Source: Myxococcaceae bacterium (lineage in GTDB: Bacteria > Myxococcota > Myxococcia > Myxococcales > Myxococcaceae). From it: a stretch of 64,000 nucleotides of DNA. The notes under the pieces are model-generated. The model did no database searches. It saw only the letters and a list, made by a program, of their open reading frames with translations, and was not told the DNA's origin. This document shows, piece after piece, positions 39,694 through 48,265 of this stretch. The stretch covers positions 124,001-188,000 of the forward strand of contig JAEUJQ010000035.1 in the NCBI GenBank assembly GCA_016793095.1, read 5' to 3'. The stretch's first letter is position 1. Each line of letters opens with the position of its first letter. The position numbers and the translations under genes are program-made.

Positions 39694-41892
39694 GTGGAGA
39701 ACCTCGGCTCACCCGTGTGGATCGGCCAGTACCGGCTGACGTCGCGCATCGCGACCGGCGGCATGGCCGAGGTGTACGTGGGCCGGCACATCAGCGAGGA
39801 CGGCACCTTCGGGCCGATGGTGGCGGTGAAGAAGCTGCTCCCGCACCTGGTGAAGGACAGCGCCATCGTGCGCATGTTCCTGAACGAGGCGCGCATCACC
39901 GCGCAGATCCACCACCCGAACGTGGTGCGCATCTTCGAGCTGGGGCAGGTGAGCGGTGAGCCCTTCATCGCGATGGAGCTGCTCGAGGGCCGCACCTTCG
40001 CCGACCTGCGCGCCCGGGCCGCCGAGGACGGCAAGCGCATGCCCCTGCCGGTGGCGCTGCGGATCCTCTGCGAGGCCTGCCGGGGGCTGGGAGCCGCCCA
40101 TGAGGCGAAGGACGACGACGGCCAGCCGCTGTCGCTGGTGCACCGCGACTTCACGCCCGACAACGTCCACGTCGGCGTGAAGGGCGAGATCAAGGTCATC
40201 GACTTCGGCATCGCGAAGACCGCGAACTGGGGCGCCGGCACCGAGCCCGGCACCCTCAAGGGCAAGTTCTTCTACATGTCGCCCGAGATGATCCTCGCCA
40301 AGCCCGTCGATCACCGCGCCGACATCTTCGCGGCCGGCGTCATGCTGTACGAGCAGATGTGCGGGCGCCGCCCCTTCACGGGCAACAGCGTGGACGAGGT
40401 GGTGATGCGCATCGCCGAGGGCAAGCTGCAGCCGCCGTCGGCGTTCGACCCCTCCCTGCCCCGCGCGCTCGAGGCGGTGTGCCTCACGGCGCTGAACAAG
40501 AACCCCAACTCCCGCTTCCAGACGATGGGCGTCTTCATCGACGCGATGGAGATGGTTGGCGGCGAGGCCCAGCTCGCGACGAACGAAGAGGTCGCCGACT
40601 ACGTGGGCAAGCTGTTCCCGCAGACGGACCGCCAGCGGGAGACGCTGCGGCGCGCGCGCGAAGCCGACCCTTCGGTGCCGGGGCTCAAGCCTGACGAGCT
40701 GCGCGTGCCGGCGCTCGGCGACGACGACCTGCCGCCCACGGCCGCCAGCCCGGGCCGGGTGAAGCCGCAGGACGAGCACTCTGGCGCCACGGCGCGCGCG
40801 ACGCCGGCCTGGGCGCCGACCGCGCCGCTGGCCGAGGAGTCGCCCACCGGCGTGCTGGATCACCCTCCGTCGGGCGCGGCGATTCACATCGCGGCGGACT
40901 CCATCGAGGCGTCGGTCACCAGGAGCAACCCGTCGGCCGAGGCGTCGCGCGGGAAGCCGACCCGCCGCTCGAACCTGCCCGTGATCCTCGGCGTCGTCGG
41001 CCTGCTGGTGGTGGGCGCCGCGGCCTTCGCGATCCTCGGCGGCGGCGGCTCGTCAGCGAAAGAGCAGCTCGCGCTCGCGGAGCAGGCGACGACGCCCGAG
41101 GAGAAGGGCCGCGCGTTGCAGGGCCTCGGCCACGCCCCGGACGTGTCCGATGAGCAGCTGCAGCGCGCCGGCGAGCTGCTCGTCGCGGCGAAGCAGTGGG
41201 CCGTCGCCGACGAGGTGGCCGACGACTGGCTCAAGCGCAGCCCGAAGAACGTCGAGCCGCACCTGCTCAAGGCGCGCGCGGCGGTGAACCTGCGCAAGGG
41301 CAAACGCGCCGAGACCGAAGCGGCTGAGGCGTCGGCCCTCGCCCCGGACGATCCGCGCCCCGACATCATCGTGGCCGAGCTGCGCGAGCTGCAGGCCGAC
41401 AGCCCGGGCGCCCTCGAGGCGTGGACGAAGGCGGCGAGGAAGAGGCCCGGCGACGCGCAGCTGCTCACCCGTCAAGGCTACTGGCTGTCGCAGTCGGGCC
41501 GCCTCGACGACGCGGCAGACGTGCTGGGCCAGGCGCTCAAGAAGCAGTTCGTGCCAGAGGCCGCTGCCGAGCTCGCCTTCGTGAAGCTCCGCAAGGATCA
41601 GTACGGCGAAGCGCTCTCGCTGCTGGCGAAGGCGCTCAAGGAGAAGCCCGACCTGATGGTGGCGCACTACTACCGGGCCGCCGTGCTGTACCAGAAGGGT
41701 GACGCGAAGGCGGCGCGCGCGGCGTACCTCGAGGCCGACAAGCTGGCGGGCGCTGACTCGAGGCCGCTGGTCGCGCTGTGCGAGCTCGAGGTGCAGCAGC
41801 AGACGACCGCCGAGCTCGAGGACGTGAAGAAGCGCCTCAAGGAGCGGTTCCCCGCCGACGCCGACAAGCTCATCGCGGGCTGCGCGAAATGA
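39694..41892 (+). CDS. Membrane Ser/Thr protein kinase with TPR region
   Basis: 732 residues from a GTG preceded by a G-rich stretch. The kinase domain (about 10-280) has the Gly loop ATGGMAEVY, K46 in VAVKKLL, D152 in HRDFTPDN, DFGIAK and KFFYMSPEM; all catalytic residues are there. The HRDFTPDN form is common among myxobacterial kinases. Residues about 428-448 are one transmembrane helix. The last 280 residues, outside the membrane, are TPR-like (LLVAAKQWAVADEVADDW, LAFVKLRKDQYGEALSLL, MVAHYYRAAVLYQKGDAKAAR). The frame extends back to 39469 but inside the ligase gene. The deacetylase gene overlaps its stop by 4 bp. Confidence 0.9.
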   Translation: MENLGSPVWIGQYRLTSRIATGGMAEVYVGRHISEDGTFGPMVAVKKLLPHLVKDSAIVRMFLNEARITAQIHHPNVVRIFELGQVSGEPFIAMELLEGRTFADLRARAAEDGKRMPLPVALRILCEACRGLGAAHEAKDDDGQPLSLVHRDFTPDNVHVGVKGEIKVIDFGIAKTANWGAGTEPGTLKGKFFYMSPEMILAKPVDHRADIFAAGVMLYEQMCGRRPFTGNSVDEVVMRIAEGKLQPPSAFDPSLPRALEAVCLTALNKNPNSRFQTMGVFIDAMEMVGGEAQLATNEEVADYVGKLFPQTDRQRETLRRAREADPSVPGLKPDELRVPALGDDDLPPTAASPGRVKPQDEHSGATARATPAWAPTAPLAEESPTGVLDHPPSGAAIHIAADSIEASVTRSNPSAEASRGKPTRRSNLPVILGVVGLLVVGAAAFAILGGGGSSAKEQLALAEQATTPEEKGRALQGLGHAPDVSDEQLQRAGELLVAAKQWAVADEVADDWLKRSPKNVEPHLLKARAAVNLRKGKRAETEAAEASALAPDDPRPDIIVAELRELQADSPGALEAWTKAARKRPGDAQLLTRQGYWLSQSGRLDDAADVLGQALKKQFVPEAAAELAFVKLRKDQYGEALSLLAKALKEKPDLMVAHYYRAAVLYQKGDAKAARAAYLEADKLAGADSRPLVALCELEVQQQTTAELEDVKKRLKERFPADADKLIAGCAK

Positions 41893-42593
41893 GCCGGCGC
41901 CTCGTCCTCAACGCAGACGACTTCGGGTACGACCCGGCCGTCTCGCGCGGCATCGTGAAGGCCATGCGCGAAGGCGTCGTCTCGAGCACCACGATGATGG
42001 TGAACACCCCGCACAGCGAAGACGCGGCGGCGCTGAGCGAGGGCCTGTCCATCGGGCTGCACCTGAACCTCGCCCGGTGGAGCTCGCTCGCGACGCCGGC
42101 GCACGAGTTCATCGAGGCCGACGCCCGGTCGCTCGAGGCTGACTTCGTGCAGGCCGAGGCGCTGGCGCAGCTCGACCGGCTCGAGGCCCTCGTGGGGCGG
42201 CCGGCCACCCATGTCGACGTGCACAAGCACCTGCACCGGCACCCGTCCGTCCTCGAGGGGCTCGCCCGCGCGGCGAAGGCCCGCGGCCTGCCCGTGCGCA
42301 GCGTCGACGCGGGCATGCGCGCTGCGCTGCGCGAGCGCGGCGTCTCGACCAACGACTCGTTCCTCGGTGACGCGGGCGCCCACGCGTACTGGACGAAGGA
42401 GCGCTTCTTCGAGGCGCTGCGGCTGCTCCCGGAGGACGGGCTCGTCGAGCTCATGTGCCACCCCGGCTACCGGCCGAGCCACGTCGGCAGCGGCTATGGA
42501 GCGCAGCGCGAGGTCGAGCTCGAGACGTTCTGCGCGCCCGAGGTGAAGCGCGACGTCGAGCTGCGCCACCTGCGCTTCGGCCCCTGGAGCTGA
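41889..42593 (+). CDS. ChbG/YdjC-family carbohydrate deacetylase
   Basis: 234 residues, starting MSRRLVLNADDFGYDPAVSRG. The N-terminal NADDFG carries the metal-binding Asp pair; SIGLHLNL and HVDVHKHLHRHP provide further metal-binding His; LMCHPGYR lies at the end. The family removes acetyl groups from N-acetyl sugars such as chito-oligosaccharides. The start overlaps the kinase stop (ATGA), and the HPr-kinase-like gene follows 2 bp later, so the three genes form one unit. Sugar substrate unknown. Confidence 0.85.
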   Translation: MSRRLVLNADDFGYDPAVSRGIVKAMREGVVSSTTMMVNTPHSEDAAALSEGLSIGLHLNLARWSSLATPAHEFIEADARSLEADFVQAEALAQLDRLEALVGRPATHVDVHKHLHRHPSVLEGLARAAKARGLPVRSVDAGMRAALRERGVSTNDSFLGDAGAHAYWTKERFFEALRLLPEDGLVELMCHPGYRPSHVGSGYGAQREVELETFCAPEVKRDVELRHLRFGPWS

Positions 42594-42594
42594 C

Positions 42595-43347
42595 GTGCCG
42601 GCCTACGACTTCGACTGCGCCGGCGCGGTGATCCGGGTTGAGGCGTCGCTCGCCGACATGTCGCGACCGCGCGTTCACCTGGGGGCCTTCGCGGTGACGG
42701 GGGGCGCGCCGGAGCTCGTCATCGAGCGCCACCCGGCCCTGCCGCCGCACGCGAAGGTGGCCGAGGGCCCGCTCGGCCGATGCCGCTGGCTGCTGGACGG
42801 CAACCGGCTCGACGTCGAGGTGCCCGACGGCATGTACCAGGGAGAGCTCGTGCTGCGGCTCGGCTGGTACCTCGTCGCGAGCCGGCGGGGCGCGGTGCTG
42901 ATCCACGCCTGCGCGGTGACGGACGGGGCCCACGCCCTCGTCGCTTCGGGCAGGAGCGGTGACGGCAAGTCCACCCTGGCGCGCCTCTGCCGGGGCGCGG
43001 GCCTCGAGCTGCTCACCGACGAGATCGTGCAGCTCTTCCCCGACGGGACGGCCGCCGGCACGCCCTTCCGCTCCGACGCCGACAACGTGGGCCGCCCCGG
43101 CCGCTTCCCCGTGAAGTACCTCGTCGCGCTCGAGAAGGCGCCCGAGGAGCGGCTCGGCCCCCTCTCGCCGCTCGACGCCGGCGCGCTGGTCACCTCGCAG
43201 TGCTTCGACGGCGCGGTGTTCGCGCTGCCCCGCGTCGAGGCGAACCGGCGGCTGCTCGGCTTCTTGTCGAAGACCGGCCTCGGCACGCTCGCCTTCCGGA
43301 AGGATCCGGCGGCCGGCGAGTTCGTGAAGCGTCTGCTGGCCACCTGA
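42595..43347 (+). CDS. HPr-kinase-like P-loop protein
   Basis: 250 residues with GTG start. The Walker A motif SGRSGDGKSTLARLC lies near residue 120, after a beta-rich N-terminal part; the segment RGAVLIHACAVTDGAHALV before it is typical of HprK/P-related proteins. The family resembles the catalytic domain of HPr Ser kinase but such stand-alone members have unknown phosphate acceptors. It is the last gene of the kinase-deacetylase unit. No HPr gene is nearby. Confidence 0.7.
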   Translation: MPAYDFDCAGAVIRVEASLADMSRPRVHLGAFAVTGGAPELVIERHPALPPHAKVAEGPLGRCRWLLDGNRLDVEVPDGMYQGELVLRLGWYLVASRRGAVLIHACAVTDGAHALVASGRSGDGKSTLARLCRGAGLELLTDEIVQLFPDGTAAGTPFRSDADNVGRPGRFPVKYLVALEKAPEERLGPLSPLDAGALVTSQCFDGAVFALPRVEANRRLLGFLSKTGLGTLAFRKDPAAGEFVKRLLAT

Positions 43348-43571
43348 CGAACCCCTCCCACGCGGAGGAGCCGCGGCTCCCAGGCCAGGTGGGCCGGGCC
43401 CCAGCCGAGGGTCGAGCGACAGCGCGTCGGTCCAGGCGCGCTCGCGGTGAGTCGATCGAAGTGGACCAGAGGGCGAGGCCGGCTTTCACGGCGGTCAGCT
43501 CGGGGCGCCGACCGGGGACGCGCGCAGCCGGGGTGACAAGCAGGCCTCGACTGAGGCAGGACTCGGGCCCC

Positions 43572-44576
43572 ATGCCGGTCGAGTGGCTCAAGGGCGGTCT
43601 CAAGCTGCAGGGCTCGGCGCTCTGGTTCGACGCGCGCCGCCAGTCCGAGGTCAGCTTCGTCTCGCACGCGCACACCGATCACATCGCCCGGCACGCCCGC
43701 GCCATCGGCACGAAGGAGACGCTGACGTTGATGCAGCACCGCGTGGGTGAGGTCGCCGAGGCGGTGGCGCTGGCGTACGGGGAGCGCTTCAGCTTCGAGG
43801 CGCTTTCCCTCGAGCTGTTCCCGGCCGGCCACGTGCTCGGCGCGGCGCAGGTGCGGGTGACGCGACCCGACGGCCACCGCGTCGTTTACACGGGCGACTT
43901 CAGCCCCGGAGAGTTCCTCACCGCCAGGCGCGCCGAGGTGCCGGCGTGCGACACGCTGGTGGTGGAGTCCACCTTCGGGCACCCGAAGTACCGCTTCCCA
44001 CCCCGCGCGCAGGTCTACGACGAGGTGGCCGACTGGTGCCGCCGGCAGCTCGAGCGGGGCGTGCGGCCGCTGCTGCTCGCGTACTCGCTGGGCAAGAGCC
44101 AGGAGTCGATCCAGCAGCTCGTCGCGCGTGGGCTGCGCGTCACGGCCCACGACTCGATCCACGCCATCTCCAGCCTCTACTCGGCGCTCGGCGTGCCGAT
44201 CGACGCGCGCCGCTTCGACGGCGCCTTCCGCGAGGGCGAGGTGGGCCTGTTTCCGCCGTTCGCGCGTCATCGCCCGCGCGTCGAGGGGCCGGTCGCGACG
44301 GCGGTGCTCACGGGCTGGGCGCTCGAGCCGTGGGGCGCGGGCCGCGCCGGCGCCGACCTCGCCTTCCCGGTGTCGGATCACGCCGACTACCCGTCGCTGC
44401 TCGAGTTCGCCAGGGCCACCGGCGCCCGCGAGGTGATCACGCTGTTCGGCTTCGCCGAGGAGCTCGCCGCGGGCCTGCGCAAGGAGGGGCTGTTCGCGCG
44501 CGCGGTCAGCGAACGGCTGCAGCTCGACCTCTTCGACGCCAGGGTCACGCCGACGCCGCGCGCGCGCCGGCGCTGA
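43572..44576 (+). CDS. MBL-fold exonuclease of the DNA-ligase-associated type
   Basis: 334 residues starting MPVEWLKGGLKLQGSALWFDARRQ (first 20 shown in part). The metal motif is SHAHTDHIARH (HxHxDH), then AGHVLGAAQ, TGDFSPGEFL and the later SDHADYPSLLEF, in the manner of the beta-CASP/CPSF73 branch. The length and the SDHADY motif match the Exo protein found with LigB-like ligases; the ligase is 3.9 kb upstream on the same strand. Upstream frame to 43200 is a shadow. It probably processes DNA ends in repair. Confidence 0.8.
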   Translation: MPVEWLKGGLKLQGSALWFDARRQSEVSFVSHAHTDHIARHARAIGTKETLTLMQHRVGEVAEAVALAYGERFSFEALSLELFPAGHVLGAAQVRVTRPDGHRVVYTGDFSPGEFLTARRAEVPACDTLVVESTFGHPKYRFPPRAQVYDEVADWCRRQLERGVRPLLLAYSLGKSQESIQQLVARGLRVTAHDSIHAISSLYSALGVPIDARRFDGAFREGEVGLFPPFARHRPRVEGPVATAVLTGWALEPWGAGRAGADLAFPVSDHADYPSLLEFARATGAREVITLFGFAEELAAGLRKEGLFARAVSERLQLDLFDARVTPTPRARRR

Positions 44577-44647
44577 ACGGCTCCTCACCCGGCGCTGGTG
44601 TTCCGGCCGTCGTGGATCTATCGGCCGGCCAGAGGCGGGAGGAACGC

Positions 44648-45118
44648 ATGGCAGACATCGGCAAGGCGCTGAGACAGGTGCGACGGGCGGCGCTCGAGCG
44701 CCTCGTCGTCACGCGCGTGGACCTCGAGGGGGCAGGCCTGCGCGTCGATCGCGCGCTCCTCGAGGCAGCGGGCCTGCTGCCCGACGAGAAGGTCGACGTG
44801 TACGACGTCACCAGCGGCGCGCGCTTCTCCACCTTCGTCGTCGCCGGGGAGGCGGGCTCTGGAGAGGTCGTCTTGACCGGCGCAGACGCGCACCTCGGCC
44901 GGCCGGGCGAGCTGCTCGACCTCGTGGCGTGGGGCTGGCTCAAGGAGAAGCAGGCGCGCCGCGCGAGCGCCACCGTCGTACAGGTCGACGCCGAGAACCG
45001 CCCGCCGGCGCCCGTCACGCCTCCGCCCGACGCGGCGAAGCAGGCCAGGAAGTCGAAGAAGAAGAAGGCGAAGGAGAAGCCCGGCGCCGAGGAGCTGATC
45101 AGATCCGGAAGCCGATGA
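44648..45118 (+). CDS. PanD-like protein lacking the processing Ser
   Basis: 156 residues, GGGAGGAACGC directly before the start. Residues 20-95 match aspartate 1-decarboxylase: VVTRVDLEGAGLRVDRALL, AAGLLPDEKVDVYDVTSGARF (R59), FVVAGEAGSG and LTGADAHLGRPGELLDL. PanD cuts itself at a Gly-Ser pair to form the pyruvoyl group. Here the equivalent is G30-L31 and one residue is missing, so the Ser is absent and the early Lys/His of the active site is also gone. It therefore cannot be a normal decarboxylase. The C-terminus is a Lys/Pro-rich tail (KQARKSKKKKAKEK). Overlaps the convergent barrel gene by 20 bp. Role unknown. Confidence 0.7.
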   Translation: MADIGKALRQVRRAALERLVVTRVDLEGAGLRVDRALLEAAGLLPDEKVDVYDVTSGARFSTFVVAGEAGSGEVVLTGADAHLGRPGELLDLVAWGWLKEKQARRASATVVQVDAENRPPAPVTPPPDAAKQARKSKKKKAKEKPGAEELIRSGSR

Positions 45119-45806
45119 AGACGCGAATGCTGAAGCCCGAGATGCTCCAGCCCGTGTACTCATCGCGCCAGCGGAAATCGACGTTCGAGTTCGGCGGCGT
45201 CACCGTCAGCACGTCGGTGTAGCGACCGGCGGCGTACTTGAGGCTCGCCTCGGCGCCCACGAAGGCGCGCTCGGTGAAGAAGAACGAGCCGCCGCCGCCA
45301 AGGCCGATGCCGGGCCCCACACCGGTGCTCGTCGCGCTCACCGTCACGCCCTGGTAGGTGCCGGTGAAGCCCATCGACGAGATGACGAGCCCACCGAAGA
45401 CGAGCCCGTACACGTCGACCTTCTGCAGCGCCCCACCCTTCGCCGGGATCTCGATGTGGTACGTCGCGCGCGCCTGCGGGAAGAAGCGCCGCTCGCCATA
45501 GGAGCCGTTGAGCAGCCCGCCGAGGACGAGGCACACGGTGCCGCAGAAGCCGAAGTCGAAGCCCGCGCCGACGGCCAGCACGCCGGGGCCCAGCTTCACG
45601 ATGCCCAGGTCGGCGTTGACGCCCAGGCTGACGTAGGCGAGCAGGATGTCGGTGTCGATCGTGAAGCGCGCGTCGGCGCGCAGCGGCGGCAGCACCTTCG
45701 TGGTGTCGGCCTTCACCTCGGTGACGTCTTCCCCGGGCTCCGCCGCCGCGCCCTGCGCCAGCGACACGGAGCCCGTCAGCAGCACTGCCAGTGCGATCGC
45801 CTTCAT
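45099..45806 (-). CDS. Predicted outer-membrane beta-barrel protein
   Basis: 235 residues with a signal peptide (MKAIALAVLLTGSVSLAQG). The rest is small-residue and aromatic rich with alternating pattern (FTIDTDILLAYVSLGVNADLGIV, GAEASLKYAAGRYTD) and ends FSIRVFIGFRI. Two cysteines (GFCGTVC) are likely paired. It would sit in the outer membrane. Its 3' end overlaps the convergent PanD-like gene by 20 bp. No specific family seen. Confidence 0.6.
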   Translation of the reverse strand: MKAIALAVLLTGSVSLAQGAAAEPGEDVTEVKADTTKVLPPLRADARFTIDTDILLAYVSLGVNADLGIVKLGPGVLAVGAGFDFGFCGTVCLVLGGLLNGSYGERRFFPQARATYHIEIPAKGGALQKVDVYGLVFGGLVISSMGFTGTYQGVTVSATSTGVGPGIGLGGGGSFFFTERAFVGAEASLKYAAGRYTDVLTVTPPNSNVDFRWRDEYTGWSISGFSIRVFIGFRI

Positions 45807-45830
45807 CGGTGGACCCCCTTCAGGTGTGGC

Positions 45831-47051
45831 TCAGGCCGGCTCGCCGCCGCCCGCCATCGCCTCGACGTGCGCGGTGGCCTCGGCCAGGTAGGCGAGGCGG
45901 CGCATGCGCACCTCGTCCGGCAGCGCGGCGAAGGCCTCGAAGGCCTCCTTCAGCACGGCCCGGTTTCCGTTGGAGGCGACGTGGGCGAGGTCCTGGGACG
46001 GCTCCTGCGAGTCCACCGCCTCCTCCCAGTTGTTGTCAGGAGCGAAGCCCGCCTCGAGCAGCGAGGTGAAGAGCTGCACCGCCGCCAGGCGCATGCGCAG
46101 CTCGCCGATGTGCTCCATCGCCTCGGCCGTCGCGCGCAGCTCGAGCATCGCGCCGGTGATGCGGGGATCGACGTCGCCGGTCGGGTCCTCGTGCTCCATG
46201 GCCGCGTTGAGATCGTTCGCGAGGGTGAGCAGCGCCGGGTCGGACGGAGTGGGCTCGGCGCCGACCTCGCGCATGTACATGACGGCGATGGCGGTCTCGG
46301 GCCCGCCGCTCGCGATGACCTCTTTCGCCTTCTCGAGCGCCTGCATGTCGGGCACGGGACGGCGGCCCTCGAGGCGCGTCTTCACGCCCTCGCGGTACAG
46401 GTGCTCGAGGCTCACGCCGGGCGCCATGCGCACGGGCAGCGGCGGGCGCAGCCCCGGCACGTCGAGCACCCAGGGCGGCGGGTTGGCGACGTGCTTCAGG
46501 CCGCGGAAGAGCAGCGTGCCGGGCGGGTCCGTCGGGCGGAACGGCGGCAGCTCGCTGTCTTCGGCGGGCTGCTGCTGCGCGGCCATCGCGGCGGCGCGCT
46601 GCTCGCGGGTGAAGCTGGTGATGCCCACCGCGGGAGGAGGAGGCGGCGGCGGCGCCATCTCGCCGTCGAGCCCCACCACGCGGTCCATGTCACAGTCGTC
46701 GAACTCGACCTCGTCGAGGCCTTTGGCGCCAGAGAAGTCGCAGCGCAGCAGCTTGAGCTTCTCGAACGTCGCGCCCTCGAGGTTCGCGCCGCGAAAGTCG
46801 CAGTCCTGCAGGCGGCCGCCGTGGAAGTAGCTGTTCGAGAGGTCGGTCTCCTTGAAGGTGACCTTCGAGAGGTCGCACTTCTCCCACTCGGAGCCGATCA
46901 GCGTGAGGCCGGAGAGATCGGCGTTGGCCGAGAACAGCTGCGGGAACGTCGCCCCGGTGTGGTCGGTGCCGACCTTCCCGTCGCGGCGCAGCTGGTTCCA
47001 CTGCTTGCTGCCATTCTTGAGGAGCTCTTCGATCGTGGGCTGCTTGGGCAT
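45831..47051 (-). CDS. Pentapeptide-repeat protein with C-terminal helical region
   Basis: 406 residues. Residues about 35-115 are pentapeptide repeats of A(D/N)LxX type (ANADLSGLTLIGSEWEKCDL, TDLSNSYFHGGRLQDCDFRG, ANLEGATFEKLKLLRCDFSG), forming a right-handed beta helix. After a Pro-rich stretch (APPPPPPPAV) the remaining 250 residues are mostly helical (ELRMRLAAVQLFTSLLEAGF). Some pentapeptide proteins mimic DNA or mediate protein contacts; here function is unknown. No signal peptide. Confidence 0.75.
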   Translation of the reverse strand: MPKQPTIEELLKNGSKQWNQLRRDGKVGTDHTGATFPQLFSANADLSGLTLIGSEWEKCDLSKVTFKETDLSNSYFHGGRLQDCDFRGANLEGATFEKLKLLRCDFSGAKGLDEVEFDDCDMDRVVGLDGEMAPPPPPPPAVGITSFTREQRAAAMAAQQQPAEDSELPPFRPTDPPGTLLFRGLKHVANPPPWVLDVPGLRPPLPVRMAPGVSLEHLYREGVKTRLEGRRPVPDMQALEKAKEVIASGGPETAIAVMYMREVGAEPTPSDPALLTLANDLNAAMEHEDPTGDVDPRITGAMLELRATAEAMEHIGELRMRLAAVQLFTSLLEAGFAPDNNWEEAVDSQEPSQDLAHVASNGNRAVLKEAFEAFAALPDEVRMRRLAYLAEATAHVEAMAGGGEPA

Positions 47052-47206
47052 GACGAGGGGCTTCTACATGGCCTCGCGCGGGCGTCGAACGGATTTCGGC
47101 TGGCGATCGATCTCCGTGGGTCGGCCAGGGGCGCGCCGGGGCGGGGGCTCGCGGCGGCGACGGTGATCGACTCGACCGGTCGGTGGGATTAGACGGCTGC
47201 TCCTGC

Positions 47207-48265
47207 ATGCTCGAGTTCCGCATCAGCCAGGACGACGCGGGCCTGCGCCTCGACAAGTTCTTGAGGCGCACGCTGCCGAGCGTGCCCACGTCCCACCTCT
47301 TCAAGATGATCCGCGTGAAGAAGGTGCGGGTGAACGGCAAGCGCGGCAAGCCGGAGCAGCACCTGGCGGCCGACGACGTCGTCACGATTCGAGGTGACGA
47401 GAAGGCCCTGCGCACCGAGCGTGAGCGCACGCCCCCGCCTCCGCCGAAGGTCGATCTCGCGCAGCTCACGGTGCTCCTGGAGGACGAGTGGCTGCTGGTG
47501 CTGGACAAGCCCTCGGGCATGGCCGTGCACACGGGCAGCGGCATCACCGGCGGCACGGTCGTCGATCTCGTGCGCGCGTACCTGGGCCCGAAGGCGACGC
47601 GCAACGGCTTCACCGCGAGCCCCGCGCACCGGATCGATCGCGAGACCAGCGGCGTGCTGATCGTCGCGAAGCGGCGCCCCGCGATGGTGCACTTCACCGA
47701 GGTCTTCACGAAGCACCACGCGAAGAAGCAGTACCTGGTGCTGGTGAAGGGGAAGCTGCCGAACGCCTCGGGCCTCATCGACGTGCCGCTGGCCGAGCAC
47801 CAGCAGACGGCCGAGTCGCGGGCGCGCCGGGGCGTCAACATGCAGGAGGCGCGCACCCGGTACCAGGTGCTCGCGCAGACGAGCCAGGTGGCCTTCGTGA
47901 GCTGCACGATCGAAACTGGCCGCACGCACCAGATTCGGCGACATTTCGCGGCCATCGGGCACCCGGTGGTGGGTGACCCGAAGCACGGCGACTTCGCGTT
48001 CAATCGGGACGCGAAGGCGCGATGGGGGCTCGACCGGTTGTTCCTGCACTCCACCCGGCTCGAGTTCCCCCACCCGGAGAGCCGGGAGCGCACGCTGGTT
48101 GCAGCGCCGCTCCCCGGAGAGCTCGCCGAGGTGTTGAAGCGGGCAGGTGTGGCGCTCCCTGCCACGGTGCAGGTGGCCGGACCGCGGGCGGTGGGCTACG
48201 CGGCGAAGGGCCCACGTGGGGCTGCTGACGCATCGCAGGAGCCGGACGACGAGGAGGCGAGCTGA
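47207..48265 (+). CDS. RluC/RluD-family 23S rRNA pseudouridine synthase
   Basis: 352 residues from ATG 47207. Another ATG at 47183 adds eight residues; the S4 domain begins directly after 47207 (LEFRISQDDAGLRLDKFLRR). The catalytic domain has LVLDKPSGMAVHTGSG and the HRIDRETSGVLIVAK motif with the catalytic Asp. It turns uridines in rRNA to pseudouridine. Its stop overlaps the PBP gene start (TGATG). Which site is modified cannot be told. Confidence 0.9.
   Translation: MLEFRISQDDAGLRLDKFLRRTLPSVPTSHLFKMIRVKKVRVNGKRGKPEQHLAADDVVTIRGDEKALRTERERTPPPPPKVDLAQLTVLLEDEWLLVLDKPSGMAVHTGSGITGGTVVDLVRAYLGPKATRNGFTASPAHRIDRETSGVLIVAKRRPAMVHFTEVFTKHHAKKQYLVLVKGKLPNASGLIDVPLAEHQQTAESRARRGVNMQEARTRYQVLAQTSQVAFVSCTIETGRTHQIRRHFAAIGHPVVGDPKHGDFAFNRDAKARWGLDRLFLHSTRLEFPHPESRERTLVAAPLPGELAEVLKRAGVALPATVQVAGPRAVGYAAKGPRGAADASQEPDDEEAS

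Noticed and set aside
43348-43571. N-terminal extension of the MBL exonuclease from 43,200
   Set aside because: The frame is open but overlaps the HPr-kinase-like gene and has no similarity; the MBL start at 43,572 fits the family's length.
44648-45118. Functional panD
   Set aside because: The Ser needed for the pyruvoyl group is absent, so the gene symbol was not given.
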